Shown here in pieces: positions 9,677-19,407 of a stretch of DNA of 64,000 nt. Position numbers and translations under genes: made by a program. This DNA comes from Rheinheimera pleomorphica. Its GTDB lineage: Bacteria; Pseudomonadota; Gammaproteobacteria; Enterobacterales; Alteromonadaceae. The notes under the pieces were generated by a model that saw nothing but the letters and a program-made list of their open reading frames with translations, had not been told where the DNA came from and ran no database searches. The first letter of the stretch is position 1, and the number at the start of each line of letters is the position of its first letter. Where the stretch lies: contig NZ_SIRR01000031.1 in assembly GCF_011634895.1 (NCBI RefSeq), forward strand, positions 62,001 through 126,000, read 5' to 3'.

Positions 9677-10868
9677 CGCGTAAAATTTCCGCCGGGTTAA
9701 TGCTCACCGCACGTCTGGCCGGATACCACACGGCCAGCAAGGTCAGGCTGATGGCGCTGAGCAAAATTAAACAAAGTTGACCAAACCGGATATCTACCGG
9801 CAGCATAACGCCGGGCGCTAATTGCAGCCCCAGTACACTCAGCAGCGGGTTTAACTGCCAGCATAGCAACACCCCGGCGACGGCGCCGGACAGAGCCCCG
9901 GCCACACCATTGCTCAGCCCCTGCACAGCAAACACATTAAACAGTTGCCGGTCGCTCATGCCGAGGGTTTTTAAAATGGCGATCTCGGCCTGTTTATCGG
10001 TCACCATCATCACCAATGCCGATACGATATTAAATGCCGCTACCGCGACAATCAGCAGTAACATCAGCCACATCATGGCTTTTTCCATCGCCACTGCTGC
10101 AAACAATTTGCCATGGCTTTGCCGCCAGTCCTGTACCTGCAACTGGCTGTCCTGTGCCAGTAGCTGCGCCAGCTCCGGCGCCGCAAAAGGTTCGGTTAAG
10201 GTAACACGCCACTGCGAGGCTGTAGCACTGCTGCCCAGTAAACGCTGCAAGTCTGCCAGGCCGGTCAGCGCTACCAGCTTATCAACATCCGAGCCGGTAT
10301 CTAAAATACCCGCTACGGTAAATAGGCGCTGACGCGGCACCCAACCCATTGGCGTATAACTGCCGGCCTGCGGCAGCATAAAACGTAGCTTGTCACCCAC
10401 GCTGACTTCCAGCTGCTCCGCCAGCGCCCGCCCCAGCACAACGGCATAACGCTGGCTGGCAAATTGCTGCCAGTCACCAAGCAACAACGCCTGGCGCATA
10501 AAATCGGGTAACGCGTCTGTTTTTACCCCCTGCAATAACACACCGGTCAGCTGTCTGGGCGACTGCACCAGCGCTTCGGCTTGCAAAAAGGGGGTAACCT
10601 GCTGCACTTGTGGCTGGCGTAACAGCGGCGTTTGCCACTGCTCAACATACTCAGCAGGCGCGCTCACCACCAGATGCGGTATGACACCTAAAATGCGCTT
10701 TTTAAGCTCGCCCTCAAAACCGTTCATCACGGAGCTGACAATAGTCAACGCCATTACGCCGAGAAAAATACCGGCCACCGAAAACAGCGTAATAAATGAG
10801 ATAAAGGCATTACCTTTGCGGCTTTGGCTATAGCGCAAACCGATAAATAAACTGACTGGCAACGGCAT
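9669..10868 (-). CDS. lolC: lipoprotein-releasing ABC transporter permease LolC
   Basis: LolA-recruiting membrane subunit of LolCDE. I start at [15 protein letters not shown] (10868), giving 399 residues, the usual LolC length. The frame is open to 10943, but that leader has no counterpart in the family. Seen: [23 protein letters not shown] in the first helix, a large periplasmic domain, three FtsX-type C-terminal helices including [27 protein letters not shown], and the closing [18 protein letters not shown]. It is first in the operon and divergent from the PilZ-like gene at 10965, so the shared promoter region is about 10869-10964. Confidence 0.94.
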   Translation of the reverse strand: MPLPVSLFIGLRYSQSRKGNAFISFITLFSVAGIFLGVMALTIVSSVMNGFEGELKKRILGVIPHLVVSAPAEYVEQWQTPLLRQPQVQQVTPFLQAEALVQSPRQLTGVLLQGVKTDALPDFMRQALLLGDWQQFASQRYAVVLGRALAEQLEVSVGDKLRFMLPQAGSYTPMGWVPRQRLFTVAGILDTGSDVDKLVALTGLADLQRLLGSSATASQWRVTLTEPFAAPELAQLLAQDSQLQVQDWRQSHGKLFAAVAMEKAMMWLMLLLIVAVAAFNIVSALVMMVTDKQAEIAILKTLGMSDRQLFNVFAVQGLSNGVAGALSGAVAGVLLCWQLNPLLSVLGLQLAPGVMLPVDIRFGQLCLILLSAISLTLLAVWYPARRAVSINPAEILRDE

Positions 10869-10964
10869 CCTAATATTCAGGACAAGGCCTGCGTTAGATG
10901 GTAAAGTGGCGTCGATCATAGAGATTATTGTTTGTCGTGACAAGCAGCTTGCAAGGGTAGCGCC

Positions 10965-11564
10965 ATGAGTGAGTTAACATTAGAGCAGCTAACAGATGCC
11001 TATCAGGATTATTTTAGTGTTGAACACGGTATCAGCCTGAATGCCCGTGCCATTGCCGGTGCTTTGCCCGATGAAGCGGCGCTGCTCAATGCCATTCCGG
11101 CACCGTTTTTACTGGCCTCTGATGTAAACAGCCTGAACAGCTCGGCACTGCGCTCTCTGCACCGGCTGGGTGAGCTGGCAGAAGAGCTGGCCAGTTATCT
11201 GCAGCAGCAGGCCCGCAAAATTGACTTGCTACTGCATTATGTACTGAAACAGCAAGATGACAGCGCTCAGCGCTACAGCACACAAAGCTATGGTGGCAGC
11301 GGCTGCTGCTTTATCGCAGACAGCGCCTTTACACCGCTGCAGGTACTGGAGATAAAATTATTTCTCGATAACAATGATGGCGCAGTGTTTTGCTACGGTC
11401 AGGTGGTCAGTTGTCAGCCACAGGCAGATAAATGGCAGATAAAGGTTGTATTTTCCCGCATCAGAGATGAAGATCGCGAACTGATTGTCCGCGCCAGCCT
11501 GCATCAGCAGTCGCGCTTATTAAAACAAAAAGCTGAGCAACGTCAGCAACACACATCTTCTTAA
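10965..11564 (+). CDS. PilZ-like domain protein
   Basis: Cytoplasmic protein of 199 residues. The N-terminal half is helical (DYFSVEHGISLNARAIAG, then RLGELAEELASYLQQQARKIDLLLHYV). The C-terminal half (about 95-185) has the beta-rich pattern of a PilZ fold: YGGSGCCFIADSAF, a run of short strands, then FSRIRDEDRELIVRASLHQQSRLL. The RxxxR c-di-GMP signature of classical PilZ domains is not evident, so it may be an atypical, non-binding member. Genes of this kind lie between lolC and mfd in related bacteria, as far as I recall. Function unknown. Confidence 0.6.
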   Translation: MSELTLEQLTDAYQDYFSVEHGISLNARAIAGALPDEAALLNAIPAPFLLASDVNSLNSSALRSLHRLGELAEELASYLQQQARKIDLLLHYVLKQQDDSAQRYSTQSYGGSGCCFIADSAFTPLQVLEIKLFLDNNDGAVFCYGQVVSCQPQADKWQIKVVFSRIRDEDRELIVRASLHQQSRLLKQKAEQRQQHTSS

Positions 11565-11600
11565 CAGTGGCTTTAAGGTAGTTAAGGTTAACCGTTTTAC

Positions 11601-14600
11601 ATGGATCTTATTTTCGCATTACCACAGATAAAACAGCCGGCAGACCAGTTACACTGGGGCAATTTACAAGGCGCTGCGCTGCCGCTGGCAATAGCACAGC
11701 TGATTGAGCAGCAACCGGCACCCTACGTATTATTGGTACCCGATACCCCAACCGCGTTGCGGCTGGAACAGGAGCTGAGCGTATTCTGCCAGCACGCTGA
11801 CTGCCCGCTGCTTAGCCTGCCCGACTGGGAAACCCTGCCTTACGATGTGTTTTCACCACATCAGGATATTGTCTCGCAACGTTTGAAAACGTTGCATCAA
11901 CTCCCCGGTTTACGCCAGGGCCTGGTGATCGTGCCGGTAAGCACTTTGCTGCTGCGGCTGTGTCATCCGGATTATCTGGCATTACACAGCTTTTTAATCA
12001 GCAAAGGCCAACAGGTTGATTTAGCCGCCTTAAAACGCCGCCTCACTGCTGTGGGCTATCGGGCGGTGGAACAAGTGATGGAGCACGGCGAGTTTTCTGT
12101 GCGCGGCTCTATTCTCGACTTGTACCCTATGGGGGCTAATACGCCGTATCGCATCGACTTTTTTGATGATGAAGTTGACGGCATCCGTACCTTTGACCCG
12201 GATAACCAGCGCAGTCTGGCGCAGGTTGATGCTATTGAGCTACTGCCGGCACATGAATTTCCAACGGATCAGGCGGCCATTGAACGCTTTCGTATCGGCT
12301 ATCGCGAACGCTTTAACGCCCGAAACGAGAAAGAATCGCTGTATCAACAGGTTAGCCAGGGTATGCTGCCGGCCGGTATTGAGTATTATCTGCCGCTATT
12401 TACCGAAAAAACCGCCAGCCTGTTTGATTATCTGCCGGCGAGCAGCCGCACCTTGTTACTGGGCGATATCCAGCACAGCGCCGACAAGTTCTGGCTCGAG
12501 CTAAAACGCCGTTATGATGACAGAGCGATAGATTTACTGCGGCCGATATTGCCGCCGTCAGAGCTGTACCTGTCGGTCGATCAGCTGTTTGCCGGTTTAA
12601 AAGCCTACAGCCGTATTCGCTTAAGCCAGGCAGAGCTACCGTCGCGTGCCGGCCAGGCTAATCTGGCGTTAGCGCCTTTACCGTCATTAGCGGTTAATCA
12701 TCAACAAAACAACCCTTTGCAGGCATTACAGCAGTTTATTCTGCAGTTAAAGCAACAACATGGCCGGGCGCTGTTTTTTGTTGAAAGCGAAGGCCGGCGT
12801 GAAAGCTTACTGCAACTATTGCATAAAGCTGGCATGCATATATCGCAATTTGACAATTTGCAGGCGTTTTATAAAAGCGCCGATGATGTTGGTATCGTGG
12901 TAGGCGCACTGGAGCAAGGCGCCTTTTTACAACAACCCACGCCACTGGCGCTGATCAGTGAAAACGAGCTGTTTGGTCAGAAAATCAGCCAGCGCCGGCG
13001 GCGTAAACGCAGCCAGCAGGTGTCCAGCGACACCGTGATCCGCAACCTGGCCGAGCTGAATATTGGCCAGCCGGTTGTGCACCTGCAACACGGTATTGGC
13101 CGTTACCAGGGCCTGCAATTGCTCGATGCCGGCGGTATCAGCGCCGAATTTGTTACCATTGAATACGCTGGTAGCAGCAAGTTATATGTGCCTGTTACCG
13201 CCTTGCATCTGCTTAGCCGTTACAGCGGCAGTGATGCCGAACATGCGCCGCTGCACAAACTTGGCAACGACAGCTGGGAGAAATCACGCCGTAAAGCGGC
13301 CGAAAAAGTGCGTGATGTGGCGGCCGAATTGCTGGATGTCTATGCCCAGCGCGCCGCACATCAGGGCTATGCATTTAGCATTGACGAAGCGCAATATCTG
13401 GCTTTTGCTGACAGCTTCCCGTTTGAAGAAACTGCCGATCAGCAAGATGCTATTGACGCTGTGCTGCGCGATATGCAAAGCCCGCAGCCAATGGACCGCC
13501 TGGTATGCGGCGATGTCGGCTTTGGTAAAACCGAAGTGGCTATGCGCGCCGCCTTTGTCGCTGTCAACGATGGCAAACAGGTGGCCATATTGGTACCCAC
13601 TACCCTATTGGCACAGCAACATTTTGACAATTTTAAAGACCGCTTTGCTAACTGGCCGGTGCGGGTTGAGGTATTATCACGCTTTGTCAGCGCGAAAGCG
13701 CAAAAAACCATTTTGCAGGATGTAGAGAACGGCAAAGTGGATATTTTAATTGGTACGCACAAACTACTGCAGGACGACATTAAGCTGCATGATCTGGGCT
13801 TACTGATTGTTGATGAAGAGCACCGCTTTGGTGTGCGGCAAAAAGAGAAAATTAAAGCGCTGCGCGCCAATATTGATATTTTAACCCTTACCGCTACGCC
13901 TATTCCGCGTACGCTGAATATGTCGATGTCCGGCATGCGCGACTTATCCATAATTGCCACGCCACCGGCGCGACGCTTAGCAGTAAAAACCTTTGTCCGT
14001 GAGTATGAGGCAGGCCTTATTCGCGAAGCCGTGATGCGGGAAATATTGCGCGGCGGCCAGGTGTACTTTTTACACAACGATGTTGCCAGCATCGAAAAAA
14101 CCGCCGCTGAACTGGCCGAATTACTGCCTGAAGCCATCATTGGCATAGCGCACGGCCAGATGCGCGAGCGCGAGCTGGAACAAATCATGTCTGATTTTTA
14201 CCACCAGCGCTTTAACCTGCTGTTGTGCTCTACCATTATTGAAACCGGTATCGATGTACCCACCGCCAATACCATTGTTATTAACCGGGCCGATAACTTC
14301 GGCCTGGCGCAGCTGCATCAGTTACGTGGCAGGGTTGGCCGCTCACATCACCAGGCCTATGCCTATTTGTTAACGCCGCCACCGAAACGGCTAACGAAGG
14401 ATGCTGAAAAACGGCTGGAGGCCATTGCCAGCCTGGAAGATTTAGGTGCTGGCTTTGCCTTGGCCACACACGATCTGGAAATTCGCGGTGCCGGTGAGCT
14501 GCTGGGCGATGAACAAAGCGGCCAGATCGAGTCAGTCGGCTTTAGCTTGTATATGGATATGCTGGAACAAGCCGTCAACGCGCTGAAAAACGGCCGTGAA

Positions 14601-15077
14601 CCCAGTTTAGATGCTATGCTCAGCCAGCAAACTGAAATTGAACTGCGCATCCCGGCCCTGCTGCCCGACAGCTATATTCCGGATGTTAACCTGCGTTTAT
14701 CCTGTTATAAAAAACTGGCCTCAGCGCGCAGCAATGACGAGCTGGATGACGTGCAGGTAGAACTGATTGACCGTTTTGGTTTGCTGCCCGATGCGGCGAA
14801 AAATCTGGTCGCCTTGTCTGAATTTAAACTGCAGGCCGAGCAATTAGGTATTCGTCGTATTGAAGCCAACAATAAAGGCGGTCTGGTTGAATTTAGTGAT
14901 AAAACCGCCGTGTCTCCGGCGTATATTATTGAACTTATTCAAAAACAATCTCGGGTGTTTAAGCTTGAAGGCGGCCAGAAGTTGCGCTTTAGTATAGCGT
15001 CAAACGACGGTGCCGAACGCTTAAGTCTGATAGCCAATATGTTGTCCGACTTTGCCAGACATAAGGTAGAAAAATGA
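11601..15077 (+). CDS. mfd: transcription-repair coupling factor
   Basis: Translocase that removes stalled RNA polymerase at DNA lesions and recruits UvrA. The 1158 residues show the UvrB-like N-terminal module (residues 1-350), the RNA polymerase interaction domain (about 480-550, with VHLQHGIGRYQGL), and the RecG-like helicase. The helicase motifs are I CGDVGFGKTEVAMRAAF, II DEEHRFGVRQKEK, III LTATPIPRTL, then the TRG-type region and LRGRVGRSHHQAYAYLL. The C-terminal TRCF domain (EIELRIPALLPDSYIPDVNLRL) is complete. Its end overlaps csiV by 4 bp (ATGA). Confidence 0.98.
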   Translation: MDLIFALPQIKQPADQLHWGNLQGAALPLAIAQLIEQQPAPYVLLVPDTPTALRLEQELSVFCQHADCPLLSLPDWETLPYDVFSPHQDIVSQRLKTLHQLPGLRQGLVIVPVSTLLLRLCHPDYLALHSFLISKGQQVDLAALKRRLTAVGYRAVEQVMEHGEFSVRGSILDLYPMGANTPYRIDFFDDEVDGIRTFDPDNQRSLAQVDAIELLPAHEFPTDQAAIERFRIGYRERFNARNEKESLYQQVSQGMLPAGIEYYLPLFTEKTASLFDYLPASSRTLLLGDIQHSADKFWLELKRRYDDRAIDLLRPILPPSELYLSVDQLFAGLKAYSRIRLSQAELPSRAGQANLALAPLPSLAVNHQQNNPLQALQQFILQLKQQHGRALFFVESEGRRESLLQLLHKAGMHISQFDNLQAFYKSADDVGIVVGALEQGAFLQQPTPLALISENELFGQKISQRRRRKRSQQVSSDTVIRNLAELNIGQPVVHLQHGIGRYQGLQLLDAGGISAEFVTIEYAGSSKLYVPVTALHLLSRYSGSDAEHAPLHKLGNDSWEKSRRKAAEKVRDVAAELLDVYAQRAAHQGYAFSIDEAQYLAFADSFPFEETADQQDAIDAVLRDMQSPQPMDRLVCGDVGFGKTEVAMRAAFVAVNDGKQVAILVPTTLLAQQHFDNFKDRFANWPVRVEVLSRFVSAKAQKTILQDVENGKVDILIGTHKLLQDDIKLHDLGLLIVDEEHRFGVRQKEKIKALRANIDILTLTATPIPRTLNMSMSGMRDLSIIATPPARRLAVKTFVREYEAGLIREAVMREILRGGQVYFLHNDVASIEKTAAELAELLPEAIIGIAHGQMRERELEQIMSDFYHQRFNLLLCSTIIETGIDVPTANTIVINRADNFGLAQLHQLRGRVGRSHHQAYAYLLTPPPKRLTKDAEKRLEAIASLEDLGAGFALATHDLEIRGAGELLGDEQSGQIESVGFSLYMDMLEQAVNALKNGREPSLDAMLSQQTEIELRIPALLPDSYIPDVNLRLSCYKKLASARSNDELDDVQVELIDRFGLLPDAAKNLVALSEFKLQAEQLGIRRIEANNKGGLVEFSDKTAVSPAYIIELIQKQSRVFKLEGGQKLRFSIASNDGAERLSLIANMLSDFARHKVEK

Positions 15078-16186
15078 CGAAAGCTGTCCGTTACAGTGCA
15101 ATAAGCGCCAGCTGGCTGTGTTTTACGCTGGGCACTGCGCTAATAAACACAGTGCAAGCCCAGGAACAACGCTGGTTTGAAGTGGAAATGCTGGTGTTTA
15201 GTCAAACGCCGCCGGTGATGCTGCAAGAGCAATTTAATGATACGGTAACGCCGATTAAACCGGGCCGGGCCTATGACTTGCTGACAGCACGCTATCAACC
15301 GCAATTGGATACGCTGCTATCAGAGCTGCCGTTATGCCCCCCTGCCGCTGTAGCACAGCCAGACAGCCAGCCAGTGACCTTCACCATGCCGCGCAGCTTA
15401 TGTATTATCGAACCCCAACCATACAGCTGGCAGCATAGCAGCCTGTTTGAACCACGGCGCATCAACAATAAAGTGCCTTACCCACAGCAGATTGATTATG
15501 CCGTCAGTGGCAGCGGTCAACATCAGCCCGGGCCTTATCTGGCGGAAGACAGCGCGCTGCAACTTGGCGATATCGCCAGTAAAATCAAACGATTGCCTGG
15601 CACTACTTTGCTGCTGCATACGGCCTGGCGCCAGGCACCGGTAACCGAGCGGCGCGCTATTGCCAGCCGCTGGTTTGCCGGGCAAAATTTCAGTCAGCAA
15701 TTTGACTATTGGGGCCAGCCGCTAATACCAATCAGCGACACAGACAGTACGTCGCCACAGCCTGAGACGCCCTTGCCGGCAGCTCAGCCCGATACAGCCG
15801 ATGAGCTGCTTAACAATATTGAGCTGTTGCTACAACAATTAAACGCCAACAGCCGTTTGCCGGACAGCAGCAACACTGCGCTTGACAGTATCAGCAGTAA
15901 CAATCTGCTGACACCCGGCCAGCTGCCGGATCAGGTATGGCAGCTCGACGGCTTGTTTAAGCTACATCTTGACCATTACCTGTTTGTAAATACTGAGTTT
16001 AATTTACGATTACCCACTGCTGAGCAGCTAAAAACCATTCATGTGCGGCAAAGCCGGCGGGTGATCAGCGGCGAAATACATTATCTGGATCACCCCTACC
16101 TTGGCATAGTGCTGCAGATCCGGCGTTTTGAGCCACCACAGCCAGAGATTACGGATGAAACCGAGCACAAATTGCTAACAGAGTAA
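15074..16186 (+). CDS. csiV: CsiV-like peptidoglycan-binding protein
   Basis: Exported protein of 370 residues with a signal peptide (about residues 1-31, ending VQAQ) followed by QRWFEVEMLVFSQTPP, the hallmark opening of CsiV. In Vibrio and Shewanella CsiV is a periplasmic protein needed for LpoA-dependent cell wall synthesis and D-amino-acid tolerance; that function is transferred by family only. The C-terminal part (about 285-355) carries a second conserved stretch with VWQLDGLFKLHLDHYLFVNTEF-type strands and RRVISGEIHYLDHPYLGI. It overlaps mfd by 4 bp, the known neighbourhood of csiV. Confidence 0.8.
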   Translation: MTKAVRYSAISASWLCFTLGTALINTVQAQEQRWFEVEMLVFSQTPPVMLQEQFNDTVTPIKPGRAYDLLTARYQPQLDTLLSELPLCPPAAVAQPDSQPVTFTMPRSLCIIEPQPYSWQHSSLFEPRRINNKVPYPQQIDYAVSGSGQHQPGPYLAEDSALQLGDIASKIKRLPGTTLLLHTAWRQAPVTERRAIASRWFAGQNFSQQFDYWGQPLIPISDTDSTSPQPETPLPAAQPDTADELLNNIELLLQQLNANSRLPDSSNTALDSISSNNLLTPGQLPDQVWQLDGLFKLHLDHYLFVNTEFNLRLPTAEQLKTIHVRQSRRVISGEIHYLDHPYLGIVLQIRRFEPPQPEITDETEHKLLTE

Positions 16187-16329
16187 TAAATTTATGGCAA
16201 AGGCATTGCTAAAACGGTGACAAATGCCTAAGCTTGCCGCGTTATTACATTTTTAAACAAAACGGTGCGGGTAAATGCCATGTTATTTTCCTATATTATC
16301 CGCACAGTGTTACCTTCTCGCAGAGCATT

Positions 16330-16611
16330 ATGGATGATTTAATCCCAATACCGGAGTTTACTCCGACACAGTACTTGCTGTTATTGGCGTTGTTAGTACT
16401 CGCCACCAGCTGCAATCCGTTGCTGGGCTGGCTGTTTCCTGCGTTAAGCGGCAGTATCTGGCTTACGCTGTTACCGCCGTTGCTGGGCTTGTTTCAGTTG
16501 TTGTTGTTATTTCGCAATCTTGGCATTATCCGCTTACCTGGTGTAGCCTGTTATTCGGCCTTATTAGCACCACTATCGGTACTTAGCTTTTACCAGTTTG
16601 TGCTGCACTAA
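16330..16611 (+). CDS. small three-helix membrane protein of unknown function
   Basis: Predicted 93-residue inner-membrane protein starting MDDLIPIPEFTPTQY. The frame is also open from a TTG at 16234, but that upstream portion is not hydrophobic and has no clear ribosome site, so I prefer the ATG at 16330. Three hydrophobic stretches are visible: residues 15-37 (QYLLLLALLVLA), 44-64 (IWLTLLPPLLGLFQLLLLF) and 70-92. I do not recognise the family. It lies between csiV and ylqF and ends about 30 bp before a weak terminator-like hairpin. Confidence 0.6.
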   Translation: MDDLIPIPEFTPTQYLLLLALLVLATSCNPLLGWLFPALSGSIWLTLLPPLLGLFQLLLLFRNLGIIRLPGVACYSALLAPLSVLSFYQFVLH

Positions 16612-16640
16612 CATCCCACCGGCCTTTTAAGTTATCATAG

Positions 16641-16669
16641 CGCCCATTTTGCAGTGGGCGTTTCTGTTT
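16641..16669 (+). terminator. possible terminator after the small membrane gene
   Basis: Stem CGCCCA/TGGGCG (16641-16646 with 16655-16660) closes an 8-base loop and is followed by a T-rich tail TTTCTGTTT. The stem is only 6 bp, so this is a weak candidate separating the mfd-csiV unit from ylqF. Confidence 0.4.
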
Positions 16670-16714
16670 CAGCGCGGCCGCTGTGTATTATTTGTTATTG
16701 ATAGGTAGCAACGG

Positions 16715-17650
16715 ATGTCCATTAACTGGTTTCCGGGCCATATGCACAAGGCCCGCAAAGAAATTGCCGAGGTAATGCCCCAAGTCGATATTATTATCGA
16801 AATGCTTGATGCGCGTATTCCGTTTTCCAGCGAAAACCCACTGGTACCGCAGCTGCGCGGCAATACGCCTTGTATTAAAGTGTTAAACAAAGCCGATCTG
16901 GCAGACCCTGCCCTGACCAAACGCTGGGTTGAGCATTTTGACAGCCAGTCCGGTATTAAAGCCATACCGATAAGCCAGCAAAACCCGGAACAAATTAAAG
17001 CCTTATTGCAGTTATGTAACGACATGCTGCCCGAACGTAACCTGGACATTCGCGGTGCCCGGGCAATGATTATGGGCATTCCTAATGTGGGCAAATCCAC
17101 CTTAATTAACACCCTGGCCGGGCGCACCATTGCCAAAACCGGCAATGAAGCCGGTGTCACCAAGATGCAACAGCGCATTAAGCTGGACAATAATGTTATT
17201 TTAACCGACACGCCGGGCTTTTTATGGCCCAAGCTTAGCCCGCCTACCTGTGGCTACCGTTTGGCGGTGACCGGCGCCATTAAAGACACAGTATTTGACT
17301 ATGCCGATATTGCCATGTTTGCCGCCGACTACCTGCTAAAAGCCTACCCGGCAGCAGTTATGCAACGCTTTGGCTTAACAGAGCAACCAGAAAACGATTT
17401 AGCCCTGATGGATGCCATAGGTGTAAAACGCGGCGCGATGCGCAAAGGCGGTATCGTTGATTTAGAAAAAGCCGGCAGCATTTTAATTACCGAGCTGCGC
17501 GCCGGTAACCTGGGCCCCATTACACTGGAAACGCCGGAAATGGTGAGCCAGGAACAAATTGACGCGAAAGCGGAGGAAGGCGCAAAAGCCAAAGAAAAAG
17601 CCGAGCGCGAAGCCGAGCGTAAACGTAAAGCACAGCGAAAATACCGCTAG
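16715..17650 (+). CDS. ylqF: ribosome biogenesis GTPase YlqF
   Basis: Circularly permuted GTPase (YlqF/RbgA family) of 311 residues, acting in large-subunit assembly in Bacillus; the gammaproteobacterial role is assumed similar. Motifs appear in permuted order: G4 NKAD (about residue 55), then G1 GIPNVGKSTLIN (about 124-135), then G3 DTPGF. The N-terminus INWFPGHMHKARKEI is the family hallmark. The C-terminus is a Lys/Glu/Ala-rich charged tail (AEREAERKRKAQRKYR) that likely binds RNA. Confidence 0.93.
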   Translation: MSINWFPGHMHKARKEIAEVMPQVDIIIEMLDARIPFSSENPLVPQLRGNTPCIKVLNKADLADPALTKRWVEHFDSQSGIKAIPISQQNPEQIKALLQLCNDMLPERNLDIRGARAMIMGIPNVGKSTLINTLAGRTIAKTGNEAGVTKMQQRIKLDNNVILTDTPGFLWPKLSPPTCGYRLAVTGAIKDTVFDYADIAMFAADYLLKAYPAAVMQRFGLTEQPENDLALMDAIGVKRGAMRKGGIVDLEKAGSILITELRAGNLGPITLETPEMVSQEQIDAKAEEGAKAKEKAEREAERKRKAQRKYR

Positions 17651-17732
17651 TAGCGCTAGCTGGCGTCATGATGCTTGCCGCCAGCACGCTACAAGGCTAC
17701 TATAACGCCGTCATGTTTTCAGGAAATTATCA

Positions 17733-18068
17733 TTGCGCCCTATCTCAGGCTTAATACTACTGCTGTTAATTATGCTAAACCATGCAGTGTTAGCCTGTGA
17801 TGCTATGGTAATGCACTTGCCTGATCACCATCATAGCTACACCAGCTCATCACACAGTCATGAGCCAACGACAGCGTCTGCGTCGCATGCTGACACGACA
17901 GCACAAGACGACGAGCACAACCATCTGCATCACGCCCATGTTAGCTGCCATATTGCTTATTATTATCGGTTTGATGCAGCGCCAGCCAATACCAGCGCGA
18001 TAGCCGCTATTACCCCGTCTTTTAACGCCATCAGTTATCAGCCCGCCGTACCACCACCTAATGCCTGA
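17733..18068 (+). CDS. His-rich exported protein beside a metal efflux system
   Basis: Predicted 111-residue exported protein with a TTG start. An AGGAA ribosome site about 9 bp upstream supports that start. Residues 1-21 form a signal peptide (LILLLLIMLNHAVLA) followed by Cys22, possibly a lipoprotein cleavage site although the -2 Leu is unusual. The mature part is rich in His, Asp and Glu, with clusters such as LPDHHHS, SHSHE and EHNHLHHAHVSCH. It lies 51 bp upstream of the czcC-like gene on the same strand. A periplasmic metal-binding or sensing role is inferred from composition and context. I do not recognise a named family. Confidence 0.65.
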   Translation: MRPISGLILLLLIMLNHAVLACDAMVMHLPDHHHSYTSSSHSHEPTTASASHADTTAQDDEHNHLHHAHVSCHIAYYYRFDAAPANTSAIAAITPSFNAISYQPAVPPPNA

Positions 18069-18119
18069 TCCTGCTTAATTCACTGTCTTTATTGTTGAAT
18101 ATTAATCAGGAGCATACCT

Positions 18120-19403
18120 ATGCGTATGAGATTTACCGCACCTATGACGGCCGTCATGGTGTGTCTGGTATCTTGGCTTGTGTTACCGCAAGCGCTGGCC
18201 GGCGAGGCATTACGCCTGGCGCAGGCGCTGGAGAAAACCCTTAAACAGGCACCGGCGCTGCAACAGTACCCCTATCAGCTGCGTTTAAATGAAGCGCAGC
18301 AGCTGCAGGCGGCGTTAACCCCCACCCCGGAATTTGCTGTCAGCCTGGAAAATATTGCCGGCACCGGTAGCAGCCGTGGGTTGAAAAATGCGGAGCTGAC
18401 GCTAACCCTGAGTCAGTTAATTGAAATGGGGGATAAACGGACATACCGGCTGGAAAAAAACCAGTGGCAACACACTTTGCTACAGCAACAGTTTGAAATC
18501 AGCCGGCTTGATGTGTTGTCGGCCACCACCCGCAGCTATATTCATCAGGTAGCGCTACAGCAACAGCAGCAACTGCAGCAGCAGCGCTTAGCACGCGAAC
18601 AGCGTTTATTGGCGCTGGCCAAACAACGGGCGGCGGCCAGCAGTTTAAGTGACGCCGATGTCAGCAGGTTGGAGCTGCGGCTTATTCGCAGCCAATTGGC
18701 GCTTACCGCCTTAGATAATGCGCTGGAACTTGGCCGCGCCCAATTAGCCGCACACTGGGGTGAAGCGGCCAACTTTACCCAGGTCGAAGGCTCACTGGAG
18801 TCGCTGCCGCTGTTGCCGGCACTGGCTGAGCTACAACGCAGTCTGTTGCAGTCACCCAGCTTAGCGCAGTTTGTTAGCCAAAGCCGCCTGCACCAGGCGC
18901 AGTTAAGCCTGGCCCAGGCCGGGCAAAGCGCCGATATCAGTCTAACTGCGGGCATACGCCGCACACAGAGCAATAACGACACGGCTTTTGTATTAGGGTT
19001 TTCGATGCCGTGGCAGTTAAATGATGTCAGTGCTGGCGCACGTTTAGCCGCCAACACGCACATTGAGCTCAGCCAACTGCAGCAACAGCAAACTCATACG
19101 GCCTTGCGATTGCTGGTACAGCAAATTTATCTGGAGCTGGAACAGTTACGCCAGTACGCCAGCGTATTGCAAAGCGCGCTTATTCCCAAGGCTGCGCAGT
19201 TACAACAACTCAGCGAGCGGGGTTATCAGCAGGGACAGGTGGACTTATTTAGCTTGCTCTCTGCTGAGCAGGAATTGCACCAGGCCGAGGTGGACCTGGT
19301 TAGCGCACAAAGCCGCTTTCATCTGCAACTACTTGAACTTGAACGCTTAACCGGCCAGAGCCTTACCGTATCAGGCCCGGTTCGTCTATCTGCTTTGGAG
19401 TGA
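18120..19403 (+). CDS. CzcC-like outer membrane factor of heavy-metal efflux
   Basis: TolC-family outer membrane channel of 427 residues. A signal peptide (cleavage near QALAG, residue 28) is followed by two OEP repeats of long coiled-coil helices. The segment GSSRGLKNAELTLTLSQLIEMGDKR is typical of CzcC-type members. Gln and Leu dominate the helices, as in this family. It is the first gene of a three-gene CBA set with 4-11 bp spacings, so it forms a tripartite pump with the next two products. Confidence 0.88.
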   Translation: MRMRFTAPMTAVMVCLVSWLVLPQALAGEALRLAQALEKTLKQAPALQQYPYQLRLNEAQQLQAALTPTPEFAVSLENIAGTGSSRGLKNAELTLTLSQLIEMGDKRTYRLEKNQWQHTLLQQQFEISRLDVLSATTRSYIHQVALQQQQQLQQQRLAREQRLLALAKQRAAASSLSDADVSRLELRLIRSQLALTALDNALELGRAQLAAHWGEAANFTQVEGSLESLPLLPALAELQRSLLQSPSLAQFVSQSRLHQAQLSLAQAGQSADISLTAGIRRTQSNNDTAFVLGFSMPWQLNDVSAGARLAANTHIELSQLQQQQTHTALRLLVQQIYLELEQLRQYASVLQSALIPKAAQLQQLSERGYQQGQVDLFSLLSAEQELHQAEVDLVSAQSRFHLQLLELERLTGQSLTVSGPVRLSALE

Positions 19404-19407
19404 TGTT

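Noticed and set aside
13439-14188. 249-codon minus-strand open frame inside mfd
   Set aside because: Ser/Cys/Arg-rich composition and no ribosome site; mfd motifs occupy the opposite strand without break.
16234-16329. Upstream TTG extension of the small membrane protein
   Set aside because: No ribosome site and no hydrophobic or conserved segment; the ATG at 16330 begins the membrane protein.
17660-17695. Terminator between ylqF and the His-rich gene
   Set aside because: GCTGGCG/CGCCAGC arms are present but no T-run follows and the loop is long.
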